Positions 1-9,856 of a stretch of DNA of 32,454 bases are shown here, one piece after another (positions within the stretch are counted from its first letter, which is position 1; each line of letters starts with the position of its first letter). Source of the DNA: Nemertoderma westbladi. Its lineage: Eukaryota; Xenacoelomorpha; Nemertodermatida; Nemertodermatidae. A program made the translations under genes and the position numbers. The stretch lies in assembly GCA_032718475.1 (NCBI GenBank), contig JAUCBJ010003199.1, positions 1-32,454 on the forward strand, given 5' to 3'. The notes under the pieces are model-generated. The model saw only the letters and a list, made by a program, of their open reading frames with translations. It made no database searches and was not told the origin of the DNA.

Positions 1-61
1 TCGATATTCTAGAACTTCTGTTATCCAACGGGGCCGAACCGACCTCAACTAATAACCGCAG
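1..61 (+). CDS. Ankyrin-repeat protein, partial internal exon
   Basis: This exon is cut by the window start. In the frame beginning at base 3 it reads DILELLLSNGAEPTSTNNR, which matches the second helix and turn of an ankyrin repeat (ELLL, NGAEP). It ends CAG|GTGGGC, a good splice donor with GT at 62-63, leaving two bases (AG) of a split codon. Joined to the acceptor at 844-845, the codon becomes AGG (Arg) and the frame continues exactly into the ETPLFSACRSGN segment, the start of the next ankyrin repeat. Ankyrin repeats bind proteins; the gene's specific role cannot be told from this fragment. The upstream exons lie outside the window. Confidence 0.72.
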
Positions 62-845
62 GTGGGCCCGTACAACTTTCGATTTATTTATAGGCTAAGT
101 AATTTCTTTACAATCTTTGTCTCAACAGAGTTAACTTACTATCCTTAATTTTTTACTACTTGAGTTAGAATATCTATTTTTTTAAAAATATCTCTATCTC
201 AAAAGTTATTATAACTTTAGTGTCTCCAAGGTAAACTCCAAAACGGAAGCAGGACAATTCGGTCCCGGACAATTCGGTCCGGACAATTCGGTCCCCGACA
301 ATTCGGTCCCCGACAATTCGGTCCCGGACAATTCGGTCCCGGACAATTCGGTCCTAGGACAATTCGGTCCTAGGACAATTCGGTCCTAGGACAATTCGGT
401 CCCGGACAATTCGGTCGCATTTATTTAGTGTTTTGGGACCGAATTGTCCGGGACCGAATTGTCCTACATCCCTCCAAAACGGAACTCAATATCCAATATT
501 TGGTTTATGTTGTTAAGCGGCTCTCTAGTTACGTAATAAATATTCGGGAACACTAAATTATTTAACATTGAGTAAGGCAGCATCAGGAGTTGAAGAGTTA
601 AATAATATGAATAGCAGTAACTATGGAAGCAATATAGTTAAATACTACAGTTCGATTCATTTTTTAACACTATCTCGACCGTTTATCAACCTCGTCGGCG
701 CGGCAGAATAGTGGAAAAAAATTTTATAATTTTATTATCATTTTTAATTATAATATAATTTCTAATTTAATAATAAACGAAATTCAATATAACAGTTTCA
801 TTTTTGTGATAAAAAAAATGTATGCTTTATTGATATTATTCTCAG
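62..845 (+). other. Intron of the ankyrin gene
   Basis: This is a GT-AG intron of 784 bases. The donor is CAG|GTGGGC at 62 and the acceptor is TTATTCTCAG| ending at 845, preceded by a T-rich stretch. It is AT-rich, in contrast to the GC-rich exons. Bases 249-471 are a repeat-built insertion, described separately. The remaining bases (64-235 and 485-840) are plain AT-rich sequence with no gene that I can see. Confidence 0.7.
249..471. mobile_element. Small foldback-like insertion made of GGACAATTCGGTCC units
   Basis: Eleven direct copies of a 14-16 base unit (GGACAATTCGGTCC with 0-2 extra C or TA) run from 252 to about 416. After an 18-base spacer, two copies follow in inverted orientation (about 435-464), so the end can fold back on the array. 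The block is bounded by a perfect 13-base direct repeat CTCCAAAACGGAA at 236-248 and 472-484, which looks like a target-site duplication. It has no coding capacity, so it would be non-autonomous. The alternative is a minisatellite grown between chance repeats, but a 13-base exact flank is hard to explain that way. Confidence 0.65.
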
Positions 846-1147
846 GGAAACGCCATTGTTCTCGGCTTGTCGTAGCGGCAACATCTACGGAGCGGCGTTG
901 TTGTTAGCGGCCGCTGGGCCGGATTCTGCGCGGATTCCGGACTGCGATGGGGCAACCGCGTTGGAATCGGTCGCGGATTACTCGGCCTGGATCGCGAGTG
1001 GATTGTTCGAGGCCGAGATGACGGCAAGGACTGCGGGCCTATGCGCTGCGACAATCCCGGGAGACAGTGAGGAACATTAGCAGGAAGGTTAAAGAGAATC
1101 GGAACGCAGTGCAGGAACGGATGGCAGAGATACTGGCTAATATGTAG
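846..1147 (+). CDS. Ankyrin-repeat protein, terminal exon with one frame break
   Basis: Bases 847 on read ETPLFSACRSGN, then ALLLAAAGPD and DGATALESVADYSAW, giving one typical ankyrin repeat (TPL...A...GN...LLL..GPD) and the start of another. Near 1015-1030 the good frame changes by one base. From 1022 it continues as RQGLRAYALRQSRE, then a charged, helix-like tail ending ERMAEILANM and a TAG at 1145-1147. In the original frame a stop comes early at 1078-1080. The exon is GC-rich, unlike its surroundings. The break is either a single-base indel error in the assembly or a real disabling mutation. AATAAA hexamers at 1398-1403 and 1416-1421 are possible polyadenylation signals. Confidence 0.62.
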
Positions 1148-1198
1148 GGGAACGGATGGCGGAGGTACTGGCTAATATGTAGGGGAACGGATGGCGGT
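1115..1198 (+). repeat. 35-base tandem repeat, about 2.4 copies, across the stop codon
   Basis: The segment starting GAACGGATGGCAGAG at 1115 recurs at 1150 and partly at 1185 (period 35). It includes the last codons and the TAG stop of the ankyrin exon. The copies differ by a few bases (AGAGATACT versus GGAGGTACT), so the duplication is not brand new. Confidence 0.8.
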
Positions 1199-1384
1199 TT
1201 AGATCCTACGCAAGGAGCTTCAGAGATTCATGGGAATGATAACTTGGTATATATATATGTCAAACTGTAGACTCATTATTCATTTAATAACAAATATATT
1301 TCGTTTTACCTACTCACTTCCAAAATGTAATTTTAGGCAAACAGTAGATAGTATGGAATCAAGTACTCTGGGAGTCCCGAATAG

Positions 1385-1434
1385 ACGGGGTGGGTGGAAT
1401 AAACGGGGTGGTTGGAATAAACGGGGTGGGTGGA
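1385..1434 (+). repeat. 18-base minisatellite, about 2.7 copies
   Basis: The unit is ACGGGGTGGKTGGAATAA, repeated with an 18-base period. Two copies contain AATAAA. Because 18 is a multiple of three, the plus frame reads a repeated RGGWNK peptide, but nothing else supports coding. Confidence 0.75.
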
Positions 1435-1475
1435 AACATTTCGATGGTGTTTTATCATAACGGGCTCATTCCAAA

Positions 1476-1876
1476 GTAAAGTACGGGACATTCGTACACA
1501 ATTTTGAACTTTGATTGCCTGTACAATGTAATCCACAGCACATACGTGCACAAAATTGTGCTTGGATTGAACTTTCGAATATCAGCTTTGATTTCGCGAA
1601 GCTTATGGTGGGACTTAGTCACTTTTGAGAAAACACCAGCTTGTCCAATTAAGTTAAAGTACGGATTCGTACGAAATGTTTTTTTTTATTTTATGATTTC
1701 AATTCTAAAATTTAGCGAATTGTGCGCAGGTACGGTGTTGAGTGGATGTTTAGGATAACGCTGTATTATTAAGCTTAAATAAAAATATAAATATCAGACG
1801 AATTGCTACATTGCTAATTTTTTACAGTCTGGTGTGTGTGGTAAAGTATGGGACATTGCTAAGTAAATTACGGGAC
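1476..1876 (+). repeat. Dispersed copies of the GTAAAGTAYGGGAC motif
   Basis: The 14-base motif is present at 1476-1489 and 1841-1854, with a one-base variant at 1863-1876 and a decayed form near 1653. These are outlying copies of the motif that starts each unit of the array at 2405-3122. The surrounding sequence is AT-rich with no convincing gene. Bases 1877-2404 hold nothing further that I can identify. Confidence 0.6.
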
Positions 1877-2404
1877 CTGTACGAATTTTATGGTCAAAAT
1901 GGTCTCTTACACTTAACCTAACAGTAATTTCTGGATAATTAGTGATAATAAAGTGCAACTAATTATTTCCAACCAAGATATTCATGCAAAATGTGGGGCG
2001 ACCAGCAAATTGACCCGTAGTCTTAGCATATGGGTGCCATTGAGGAGTTGTATGTCATCTGTCTAATTTTTGATCGCTAATACTGTATAACTCGGTCATT
2101 TTGAGATGAAATTAAACCAAACCTGGTACGTATGAAGTCTGTCAATAGTTTGGAAATAATCTGAAGTTTAAGGAAACAAAGGTCACATATCAGACAGTCT
2201 GTCTGTTGGTACCGATAGTTTCAAAATTTTGATAAAAACCGAAATAAGTCCGCCAATCATTGATGAAATACTGTATAACCAAACTTGGTACACATGTATT
2301 CTGTGAAAAGTTTAGAAATTCTTTCCATTTTTCTAAAAATGTATCAATTACTGTACTTACCGATCTTCTTATCTGCTAAAAAACTAAATTTTTTGAAATT
2401 TGTT

Positions 2405-3122
2405 GTAAAGTACGGGACTTTACATGCATAAACTCAAAGATTAGTTAACTGAGGAATGATTCTTAGTTCAAATACATACTTCTATGCTTCCCACTACTAT
2501 CACCCTAAAGCATTATAACACTCCTGCCCTCCAGGTTTCATATATTACATTAATACAGTGCACTAAATGTAATCGCCATTATAATGGTAAAGTATGGGAC
2601 AATTTTCAATTGGCCGTGATCATGATGTTTCTGAGGGAGTAGATTATGAAACTACAGGTAATTGTTTCTTAAGATGACGCAACACAAACGTGCTTTGCAT
2701 TCCACTGGGTGATTGGGCTGAGTTAGACTACTTCTCTGTGTATAAATTAAAAATTTCACCATTTTTTGGTAAAGTATGGGACTTTACATGCATAAACCCA
2801 AAGATTTCTTGACTGAGGAATGATTCTCAGTTCAAATATAGACTCCTATTCTTACGGCCGACTATGACCTTAGAGTATTATAACACTCCTGGCTTCACAT
2901 ATTACATTAATACAGTGCACTAATATAATCGCCATTTTAATGGTAAAGTATGGGACAATTTTCAATTGGCCGCCATGATATTTCTGAGGGAGTGAAGATG
3001 AAACTAATTGTTTTATACGATGACGCAACACAAACGTGCTTTGCATTCCACTGGGTGATTAGGCTGAGTTACATCTCTGTGAATAAACTAAAAATTTCAC
3101 TATTTTAGGTAAAGTATGGGAC
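2405..3122 (+). repeat. Phased ~170-180 base repeats in a two-unit higher-order arrangement
   Basis: GTAAAGTAYGGGAC occurs at 2405, 2587, 2769, 2943 and 3109, spaced 182, 182, 174 and 166 bases. Units 1 and 3 are close copies (both run on through TTACATGCATAAA and CTGAGGAATGATTC). Units 2 and 4 are close copies (CAATTTTCAATTGGCC, CTGAGGGAGT). So a pair of about 360 bases has been duplicated in tandem. The start of a fifth unit at 3109 again looks like type 1 (TCACATG, then CAGAGGAAT). It is satellite-like and no open frame is conserved. Confidence 0.75.
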
Positions 3123-3674
3123 ATCACATGATTAACTTTATCGATTTCATTACAGAGGAATTAAACACTGGTGAAATTAAATGAAACCAAAAAAATTCGA
3201 AAATGGGTTTGTTTTTGATTTGGTACATGCTCAGAAATGTTAATTTATTGGTCATAGGAAGTGCCTACAGGAAACGAAACTTTTGCACACTTTTATTCAC
3301 ATTTTGTGCAGAGCAGGTGCATAATTTGTAATTCGACTATTTTTGAGAAACCACCTGTGTTGATACAATTTTTAGCACTGAATTCAGGAAGTACGATAAA
3401 TTTTGACCTAAAAGAAGTATAAATTCAAAGCTACATCTCATTTTTCGAAATTAGTGGGGAGGTTGACCTTTTCATGGAATGAGCCTACGACTCAAATGTC
3501 ATTTTTGTCAAAATAGAGTTTTGGTGTTTTTTGGCATATTTAGACTTCTAAGAATCTTCTATTAAAGTGTTAGAGCCTAGTTGTTGCGTGTGCTTGAGTT
3601 ACAGCGCATTTCAGAAAATTGCATAACCACTCAAATGCCAATTTTACATTAAGTCAAGGGAAACGGCTTTTTTT
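3123..3674. other. AT-rich sequence without a recognisable gene
   Basis: This stretch follows the phased repeats and precedes the LINE fragments. I see no long open frame, splice-bounded exon or repeat beyond the opening of a fifth phased unit. Confidence 0.4.
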
Positions 3675-4037
3675 TCATAACCACTTATAGGAAGAGCATT
3701 ACAAATCGTCGGTGCGCAGACACATCTCAGTGCGTCAGGTGTCTTGTCGGTACAGTAAGCAGGTAATGATCAGCTGACCGCAAATCCCTTGGGGGCTGAT
3801 ACAGCTCAAGTAGATCTTTTAGATAGTCGGGATCTTACCGTGCAAGCATTTATATGTTTGCAATGCTATCTTGTATTCAATTATAGATGAGACGTTGAGC
3901 CAATAATAGAGAGATTTCAACACTGTCGTTAAGTGCACTCGATGGCGTTTTATGATACCCATTAACAAACGAGTGGTTCTGAACTCTCTGAAGTTTTTGA
4001 ATAAGATTCTGAGGGACAAAGTGTTGTTTTTATCCAA
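3675..4037 (-). pseudogene. C-terminal fragment of a CR1/L2-like non-LTR retrotransposon RT
   Basis: On the minus strand from 4037 the frame reads KRHRVHLTTVLKSLYYWLNV, then IEYKIALQTYKCLHG. This is the familiar C-terminal block of CR1/L2-type LINEs (H.TPVLK.LHWLPV..RI.YKI..LTYKCLHG). A stop follows, but in another frame it continues DPDYLKDLLELYQPPRDLRS, and after a further shift APTICNALP (the usual AP.LWN.LP ending). So the order of the family's 3' segment is kept over about 360 bases with at least two frame breaks. It is dead, and probably a different family from the fragment just upstream. Confidence 0.6.
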
Positions 4038-4158
4038 TCGACTGGTTATTATTATTATTAGTGGTTTAATTCGGACAGCGCCGACAAATTAAAATATTTA
4101 AATAAAATCATCATAGCAGCTAAAAGATACCCTAGGATATCGTCAATAAAATACTAAT

Positions 4159-5093
4159 TCACACAATGCCAAAGTAGTTCCTAATGTTACCTAGTTTTTG
4201 AGTCAGAGTAAGCGCATCAAGATCGAAACAGTTCGTGATGAAGTTTGAATTAGCGAGGTCTTTTAAGGATGGTGACCCGGTGACAATGCGTTTAGTGAGC
4301 TTCTTCCTGCAGTATTGGTACATCAGTAATGAGTTTAGTTGTGGAAGGGGAAACATGGTCGATACTCTATTGTAGCCACTGATGACCCCTTTAGTTCTCC
4401 GTTTGGGTTCAGCTTGAGCAGAGGTGATTCTGTCGATGATTACAGTGGTGATGCATCTGTGTAGTGATGGGATTGGACATTCAATAGCACGAGCCAATGT
4501 TCCAATACTGTCTTTGAAGGCCTCCAGGGTTATTGGCATAGTTCCAGCTAGATGGTAGACTGTGGAGTTTCCAACGTAGTTACCAGTATTTAGGAAACGT
4601 CTCAATGCAACCCTATAGGCAGTGTCGAGAGCATCGATATCTTGTTGACACATTGAGCTAATATCGAATTTAAGGCGGTAGAGAACTACTGGGAGAGCCA
4701 GACTTCTCCATAGATGGAAGACAGCCGAAACTGGTAGCCACTTGGTTGTCCATCTTTTGCGACTAAATATGTACCCAAACGTGGAGATCGATCGTAGGGA
4801 CTGCATTACTGGTGTTAGATGGCGCAAAGTCATAGCCCAGGAATCTTAATACCTTACACTTTGTGACTAGTTGGTCGCCTAACCGAGAGAAGGTGGGTTC
4901 ATGAGTGCCAGTTAGTCCAGTATGAACCATCCAGTTTGACTTTTATTCCTCTTTTGACAGGTTGATTCTAGCTGCACTTTAACGGAAAATTCTGTATAGG
5001 GCTTCAAGATCATTCACAGTATTACTCATCAACAAAAAGTCGTCTGCGTAAGATAGTGGCCCTATCCATGTCGCACCAATATGGCAGCCGAGA
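4159..5093 (-). pseudogene. Degraded LINE reverse transcriptase, YADD palm to thumb and tail
   Basis: Reading the minus strand from 5093, the first segment gives IGPLSYADDFLLMSN; the YADD catalytic motif is encoded at 5050-5039. The same frame continues with two stops through INLSKEE and LVTKCKVLRFLGYDF. The good frame then shifts near 4830 to the 224-residue open stretch 4833-4159, which contains ALPVVLYRLKFDIS and DALDTAYRVALRRFL, typical of the region after the RT thumb. The 5' end is cut by the AT-rich repeats at 5092. APE or fingers domains are absent. It is an old, inactive 5'-truncated copy. Confidence 0.65.
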
Positions 5094-5275
5094 TCGCAAT
5101 AATATTCATTTTATCACAATTCGCAAGAATATTATCGCAATGATATAAATTTTATCACAATTCGCAAGAATATTATCGCAATAATATTAATTTTATCGCA
5201 ATAATATTAATTTTATCGCAATAATATTAATTTTATCGCAATAATATTAATTTTATCGCGAATCAATATTAATAA
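5092..5275. repeat. AT-rich tandem repeat, 20-base unit
   Basis: The core is TTTTATCGCAATAATATTAA repeated with a 20-base period (perfect from about 5190 to 5265). A longer variant containing CACAATTCGCAAGAATATTATCG comes before it. It abuts the truncated RT fragment, so the LINE was probably broken or inserted here. Confidence 0.8.
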
Positions 5276-5408
5276 ATCAAAATTCAAACGAATCAATATT
5301 GTTATGTTATCTTGCTAATAACATAAAAAGTTAATTATTATGCTGATCACATACAATTTCATTCTATCAATATTATATTTATGGTTATAGCGACTAAGGA
5401 AATTTGCA

Positions 5409-5753
5409 ATGGAAGGACTCATCTACAAAGATAGAATCTTGAAAAAACCGAAACTATATTGGGGAGAAATAAAATCCACCGGAGAGAACAAAAACCAATT
5501 GAGCATAACACGAGATTGTTCCTTAATACCGACAAACAAAGACAAAATCTATGCCCTAGAGGAATACACGGCAGAACCAATAACACAAAGTTGTGGTGAG
5601 AGAACGATAGGCCTATTGTTAGAACATGGAATTCAATTAGTGAAAAAGGGCAGAATGAATGAGAAGTTTTGGTTCGTAAGTATAGAAGTCAGGAACCAAT
5701 GGCTGAAAGTTATTGAGGGCGAGGAATCTCTTACATCGAGTTCCAGTGACTAA
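5409..5753 (+). CDS. Small unrecognised protein, possible PH-like fold (114 aa)
   Basis: This open frame starts at ATG 5409 and ends TAA at 5751. It is lysine- and glutamate-rich, with a C-terminal SLTSSSSD tail. The order of features is suggestive of a pleckstrin-homology-type domain: an opening strand (KPKLYWGEIKS), a basic middle, and near the end GIQLVKKGRMNEKFWFVSIE followed by RNQWLKVIEG, where the single Trp sits as in the PH C-terminal helix. PH domains bind phosphoinositides or proteins at membranes; that role is inference only. An AATAAA lies 64 bases after the stop, supporting an expressed, intronless or last-exon gene. It could also be a retrocopy or a chance frame. Confidence 0.42.
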   Translation: MEGLIYKDRILKKPKLYWGEIKSTGENKNQLSITRDCSLIPTNKDKIYALEEYTAEPITQSCGERTIGLLLEHGIQLVKKGRMNEKFWFVSIEVRNQWLKVIEGEESLTSSSSD

Positions 5754-5816
5754 TGTTTTCGTAACGTGATATTCATGCTGGACATAATTTCAAGATCAGC
5801 TGAAAAAATTAATATG

Positions 5817-5822
5817 AATAAA
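5817..5822 (+). promoter_or_regulatory. Candidate polyadenylation signal AATAAA
   Basis: This canonical hexamer lies 64 bases downstream of the TAA of the 114-residue open frame, in AT-rich sequence, followed by a T/GT-containing stretch. Position and orientation fit the 3' end of that gene. Confidence 0.45.
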
Positions 5823-6275
5823 ACCTGTCAATTTAATACAAGAAACAATTTGTTTTTTTAAACAATGTAGTACATGACTTTCATTATAAGTTTTAGTTAT
5901 GGGCATACCATGGTAGACCCCCTTGTGAAACTGAATCTCGACTCACACTAGAGAGTATGGGGTGGGATGTTCTTAGCGATAATTTAAAACTTTAGTTTTG
6001 GATTAGTTGATTTCGATCGAGATTCATTTATAGCCAATCATAGCATCATTCCATTACTAGATCGCTGACCCTCCTAGTCTGAAAATTTGCGAGTGTTCTT
6101 AGATTTAGTGTATCTACAGGTGTTGAAAAAATTGGTAAATTCGTTAGACACGTTTTGATTGATCACTTAATCACTAAACCAACACAGATTCATTTCAGCG
6201 GTCAACTGTGACAGTAAGCAACCCTCGGTTCCTAATTAATGTAAATTCTCAACATGGGCTGAGCACTTAAAAAAT
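5823..6275. other. Intergenic sequence, nothing recognised
   Basis: This lies between the small gene and the 16-base satellite. I found no open frame of note, no RNA gene and no repeat. Confidence 0.4.
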
Positions 6276-6483
6276 CTTCACAGATGTGCCGTCTCATAGA
6301 CGTGAACTCTCTCAGACTACGGTCTCAAACACGTGCAGTCTTAGAGACGTGCAGTCTTAGAGACGTGCAGTCTCACATACGTGCAGTCTCACATACGTGC
6401 AGTTTCACATACGTGCACTCTCGCAGACGTGCAGTCTCACATACGTGCACTCTCGCAGACGTGCAGTCTCACATACGTGCAGT

Positions 6484-7222
6484 CTTACAAAGTGCATTCT
6501 CACAGACGTCGAGACGTGCAATCTCACAGTCGTGCAGTCTCACAGACGTGCAGTTTCACATACGTGCACTCTCGCAGACGTGCATTCTCACATACGTGCT
6601 GTCTCACATACGTGCAGTCTTACAAAGTGCATTCTCACAGACGTCGAGACGTGCAATCTCACAGTCGTGCAGTCTGACAGACGTGCAGTTTCACATACGT
6701 GCACCCTCGCAGACGTGCATTCTCACATACGTGCAGTTTCACATACGTGCAGTCTTACAAAGTGCATTCTCAAAGACGTGGAGACGTACAATCTCACAGT
6801 CGTGCAGTCTCACAGACGTGCAGTTTCACATACGTGCACTCTCGCAGACGTGCAGTCTCACAGACGTGCAGTCTTACAAAGTGCATTCTCACAGACGTCG
6901 AGACGTGCAATCTCACAGTCGTGCACTCTCACAGACGTGCAGTTTCACATACGTGCACTCTCGCAGACGTGCATTCTCACATACGTGCAGTCTCACATAC
7001 GTGCAGTCTTACAAAGTGCATTCTCACAGACGTCGAGACGTGCAATCTCACAGTCGTGCAGTCTCACAGACGTGCAGTTTCACATACGTGCACTCTCGCA
7101 GACGTCGAGACGTGCAATCTCACAGTCGTGCAGTCTCACAGACGTGCAGTTTCACATACGTGCACTCTCGCAGACGTGCATTCTCACATACGTGCAGTCT
7201 CACATACGTGTAGTCTTACAAA
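6484..7222 (+). repeat. Higher-order repeat, ~135 bases, in the satellite
   Basis: The marker CTTACAAAGTGC occurs at 6484, 6619, 6754, 6873, 7008 and 7215, giving steps of 135, 135, 119, 135 and 207. Each is followed by an insert with GACGTCGAGACGTGCAATCTC. The steps of 119 and 207 indicate loss or gain of 16-base units or partial copies, as expected for unequal exchange. Confidence 0.85.
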
Positions 7223-7869
7223 GTGCATTCTCACAGACGTCGAGACGTGCAATCTCACAGTCGTGCAGTCTCACAGACGTGCAGTTTCACAGACGCGCTG
7301 TCTCACAGACGTGCAGTTTCACAGACATTAAGTCTCACAGACGTGCAGTCTCACAGACGTGCAGTGTCAGAGACTTGCAGTATCACAGACGTGCAGTCTT
7401 ACAGACATGCAGTTTCACAGACATTAAGTCTCAAAGACGTTCAGTCCTAAAGACGTGCAGTCTCACAGACTTGCAGTCTTAAAGACGTGCAGTCTCACAG
7501 ACGTACAGTCTCACAGACCTGCAGTATCACAACATGCAGTCTCACAGATGTGCACTCTCACAGACGTAAAGTCTCACGGATATTAAGTCTCGCAGACGTG
7601 CAGTCTCACAGACGTTCAGTCCTAAAGACGTGCATTCTTAAAGACGTGCAGTCTCACAGACGTACAGTCTCACAGACCTGCAGTCTCACAACATGCGGTC
7701 TCACAGATGTGCACTCTCACAGACGTCTAGTCTCACAGACATGCAGTCTCACAGACATGCAGTCTCACAGACATGCAGTCTCACAGACATGCAGTCTCAC
7801 AGACATACATTCTCACAGACCTGCAGTCTCACAACATGCAGTCTCACAGTCGTGCACTCTCACATACGT

Positions 7870-9250
7870 GCAGTCTCATAGTCATGCAGTCTCACAGATG
7901 TGCACTCTCACAGACGTTCAGTCCTACAGAGATGCACTCTCATAGACGTGCACTCTCACAGACGTTCAATCTCATTGACATGCAGTCTCACAGATGTGCA
8001 CTCTCACAGACGTGCAATCTCATAGACATGCAGTCTCACAGATGTGCACTCTCACAGACATGCAGTCTCACAGACTTGCAGTCTCAAAGACCTGCAGTCT
8101 CACAACATGCAGTCTCACATATGTGCACTCTCACAGACGTTCAGTCCTACAGACATGCATTCTCATAGACGTGCACTCTCACATACGTTCAATCTCGTTG
8201 ACATGCAGTCTCACAGATGTGCACTCTCACAGACGTTCAGTCTCATTGACATGCAGTCTCACAGATGTGCACTCTCACAGACGTGCAGTCTCACAGACAT
8301 ACATTCTCACAGACCTGCAGTCTCACAACATGCAGTCTCACAGTCGTGCACTCTCACAGACGTGCAGTCTCATAGTCATGCAGTCTCACATATGTGCACT
8401 CTCACAGACGTTCAGTCCTACAGACATGCATTCTCACAGACGTGCACTCTCACATACGTTCAATCTCGTTGACATGCAGTCTCACAGATGTGCACTCTCA
8501 CAGACGTTCAGTCTCATTGACATGCAGTCTCACAAATGTGCACTCTCACAGACGTGCAGTCTCACAGACATACATTCTCACAGACCTGCAGTCTCACAAC
8601 ATGCAGTCTCACAGTCGTGCACTCTCACAGACGTGCAGTCTCATAGTCATGCAGTCTCACATATGTGCACTCTCACAGACGTTCAGTCCTACAGACATGC
8701 ATTCTCATAGACGTGCACTCTCACATACGTTCAATCTCGTTGACATGCAGTCTCACAGATGTGCACTCTCACAGACGTTCAGTCTCATTGACATGCAGTC
8801 TCACAGATGTGCACTCTCACAGACGTGCAGTCTCACAGACATACATTCTCACAGACCTGCAGTCTCACAACATGCAGTCTCACAGTCGTGCACTCTCACA
8901 GACGTGCAGTCTCATAGTCATGCAGTCTCACATATGTGCACTCTCACAGACGTTCAGTCCTACAGACATGCATTCTCATAGACGTGCACTCTCACATACG
9001 TTCAATCTCGTTGACATGCAGTCTCACAGATGTGCACTCTCACAGACGTTCAGACTCATTGACATGCAGTCTCACAGATGTGCACTCTCACAGACGTGCA
9101 GTCTCACAGACATACATTCTCACAGACCTGCAGTCTCACAACATGCAGTCTCACAGTCGTGCACTCTCACAGACGTGCAGTCTCATAGTCATGCAGTCTC
9201 ACATATGTGCACTCTCACAGACGTTCAGTCCTACAGACATGCATTCTCCA
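7870..9250 (+). repeat. Higher-order repeat, 271 bases, in the satellite
   Basis: The marker TCAGTCCTACAGACATGCAT begins at 8141, 8412, 8683, 8954 and 9225, exactly 271 bases apart each time. Copies are nearly identical across the whole period, so this is the youngest part of the array. 271 equals seventeen 16-base units minus one base. Confidence 0.9.
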
Positions 9251-9381
9251 GACGTGCACTCTCACAGACGTGCAGTCTCATAGACATGCAGTCTCACAGA
9301 TATGCAGTCTCACAGACTTGCAGTGTCACAGACATGCATTCTCACAGACCTGCATTGTCACATACGTTCAGTCCTACATAC

Positions 9382-9730
9382 GTGCAGTCTTATAGACGTG
9401 CAGTCTCACAATATACATTCTCACAGTTGTGCACTCACACAGACGTGCAGTCTTGTAGACATGCAATCTCACAGTCTTGCAGTGTCACGGACATGCATTC
9501 TCACAGACGTGCAGTCTCACATACGTTCAGTCCTACATAAGTGCAGTCTTATAGACGTGCAGTCTCACAACATACATTCTCACAGTTGTGCACTCACACA
9601 GACGTGCAGTCTTGTAGACATGCAATCTCACAGTCTTGCAGTGTCACGGACATGCATTCTCACAGACGTGCAGTCTCACATACGTTCAGTCCTACATACG
9701 TGCAGTCTTATAGACGTGCAGTCTCACAGA
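9382..9730 (+). repeat. Higher-order repeat, 159 bases, in the satellite
   Basis: GTGCAGTCTTATAGACGTGC starts at 9382, 9541 and 9700, a 159-base step (ten units minus one base). Copies share ATACATTCTCACAGTTGTGC and CAGTCTTGTAGACATGC. Confidence 0.85.
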
Positions 9731-9856
9731 CTTGCAGTCTTATAGACGTGCAGTCTCACAGACGTACAGTCCCGCAGACCTGCAATCTCACAACATGCAG
9801 TCACACAGACGTACAGTCTCATATGTAGATGGGCAGTCTCTCAGACGTCTTTCAAT

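Larger units (their letters stand above)
6276..9856 (+). repeat. 16-base satellite array, about 3.6 kb
   Basis: The basic unit is GTGCAGTCTCACAGAC, with common variants (CATAC for CAGAC, GCACTCTC, GCATTCTC, CAGTTTCAC). Units run head to tail with few interruptions, decaying at both edges. Because 16 is one more than a multiple of three, the three plus frames read rotations of the same 16-residue peptide (SQTCSLTDVQSHRRAV) and all stay open for long stretches. The minus strand carries TGA in every frame. I therefore read the long plus frames as a by-product of repeat arithmetic, not genes. Three higher-order patterns lie inside it. Confidence 0.93.

Noticed and set aside
1230-1551. Overlapping frames on both strands around RGGWN repeats
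   Set aside because: Both depend on an 18-base minisatellite and have no other protein-like features.
6284-9828. Many long plus-strand open frames (up to 361 residues) rich in SQTCSLTDVQSHRR
   Set aside because: They follow from a stop-free 16-base unit read in all three frames; no start context, no non-repeat sequence and no conserved boundary supports a gene.
6276-9856. CRISPR-like array of short regular repeats
   Set aside because: Units are contiguous with no unique spacers, and the genome is eukaryotic.
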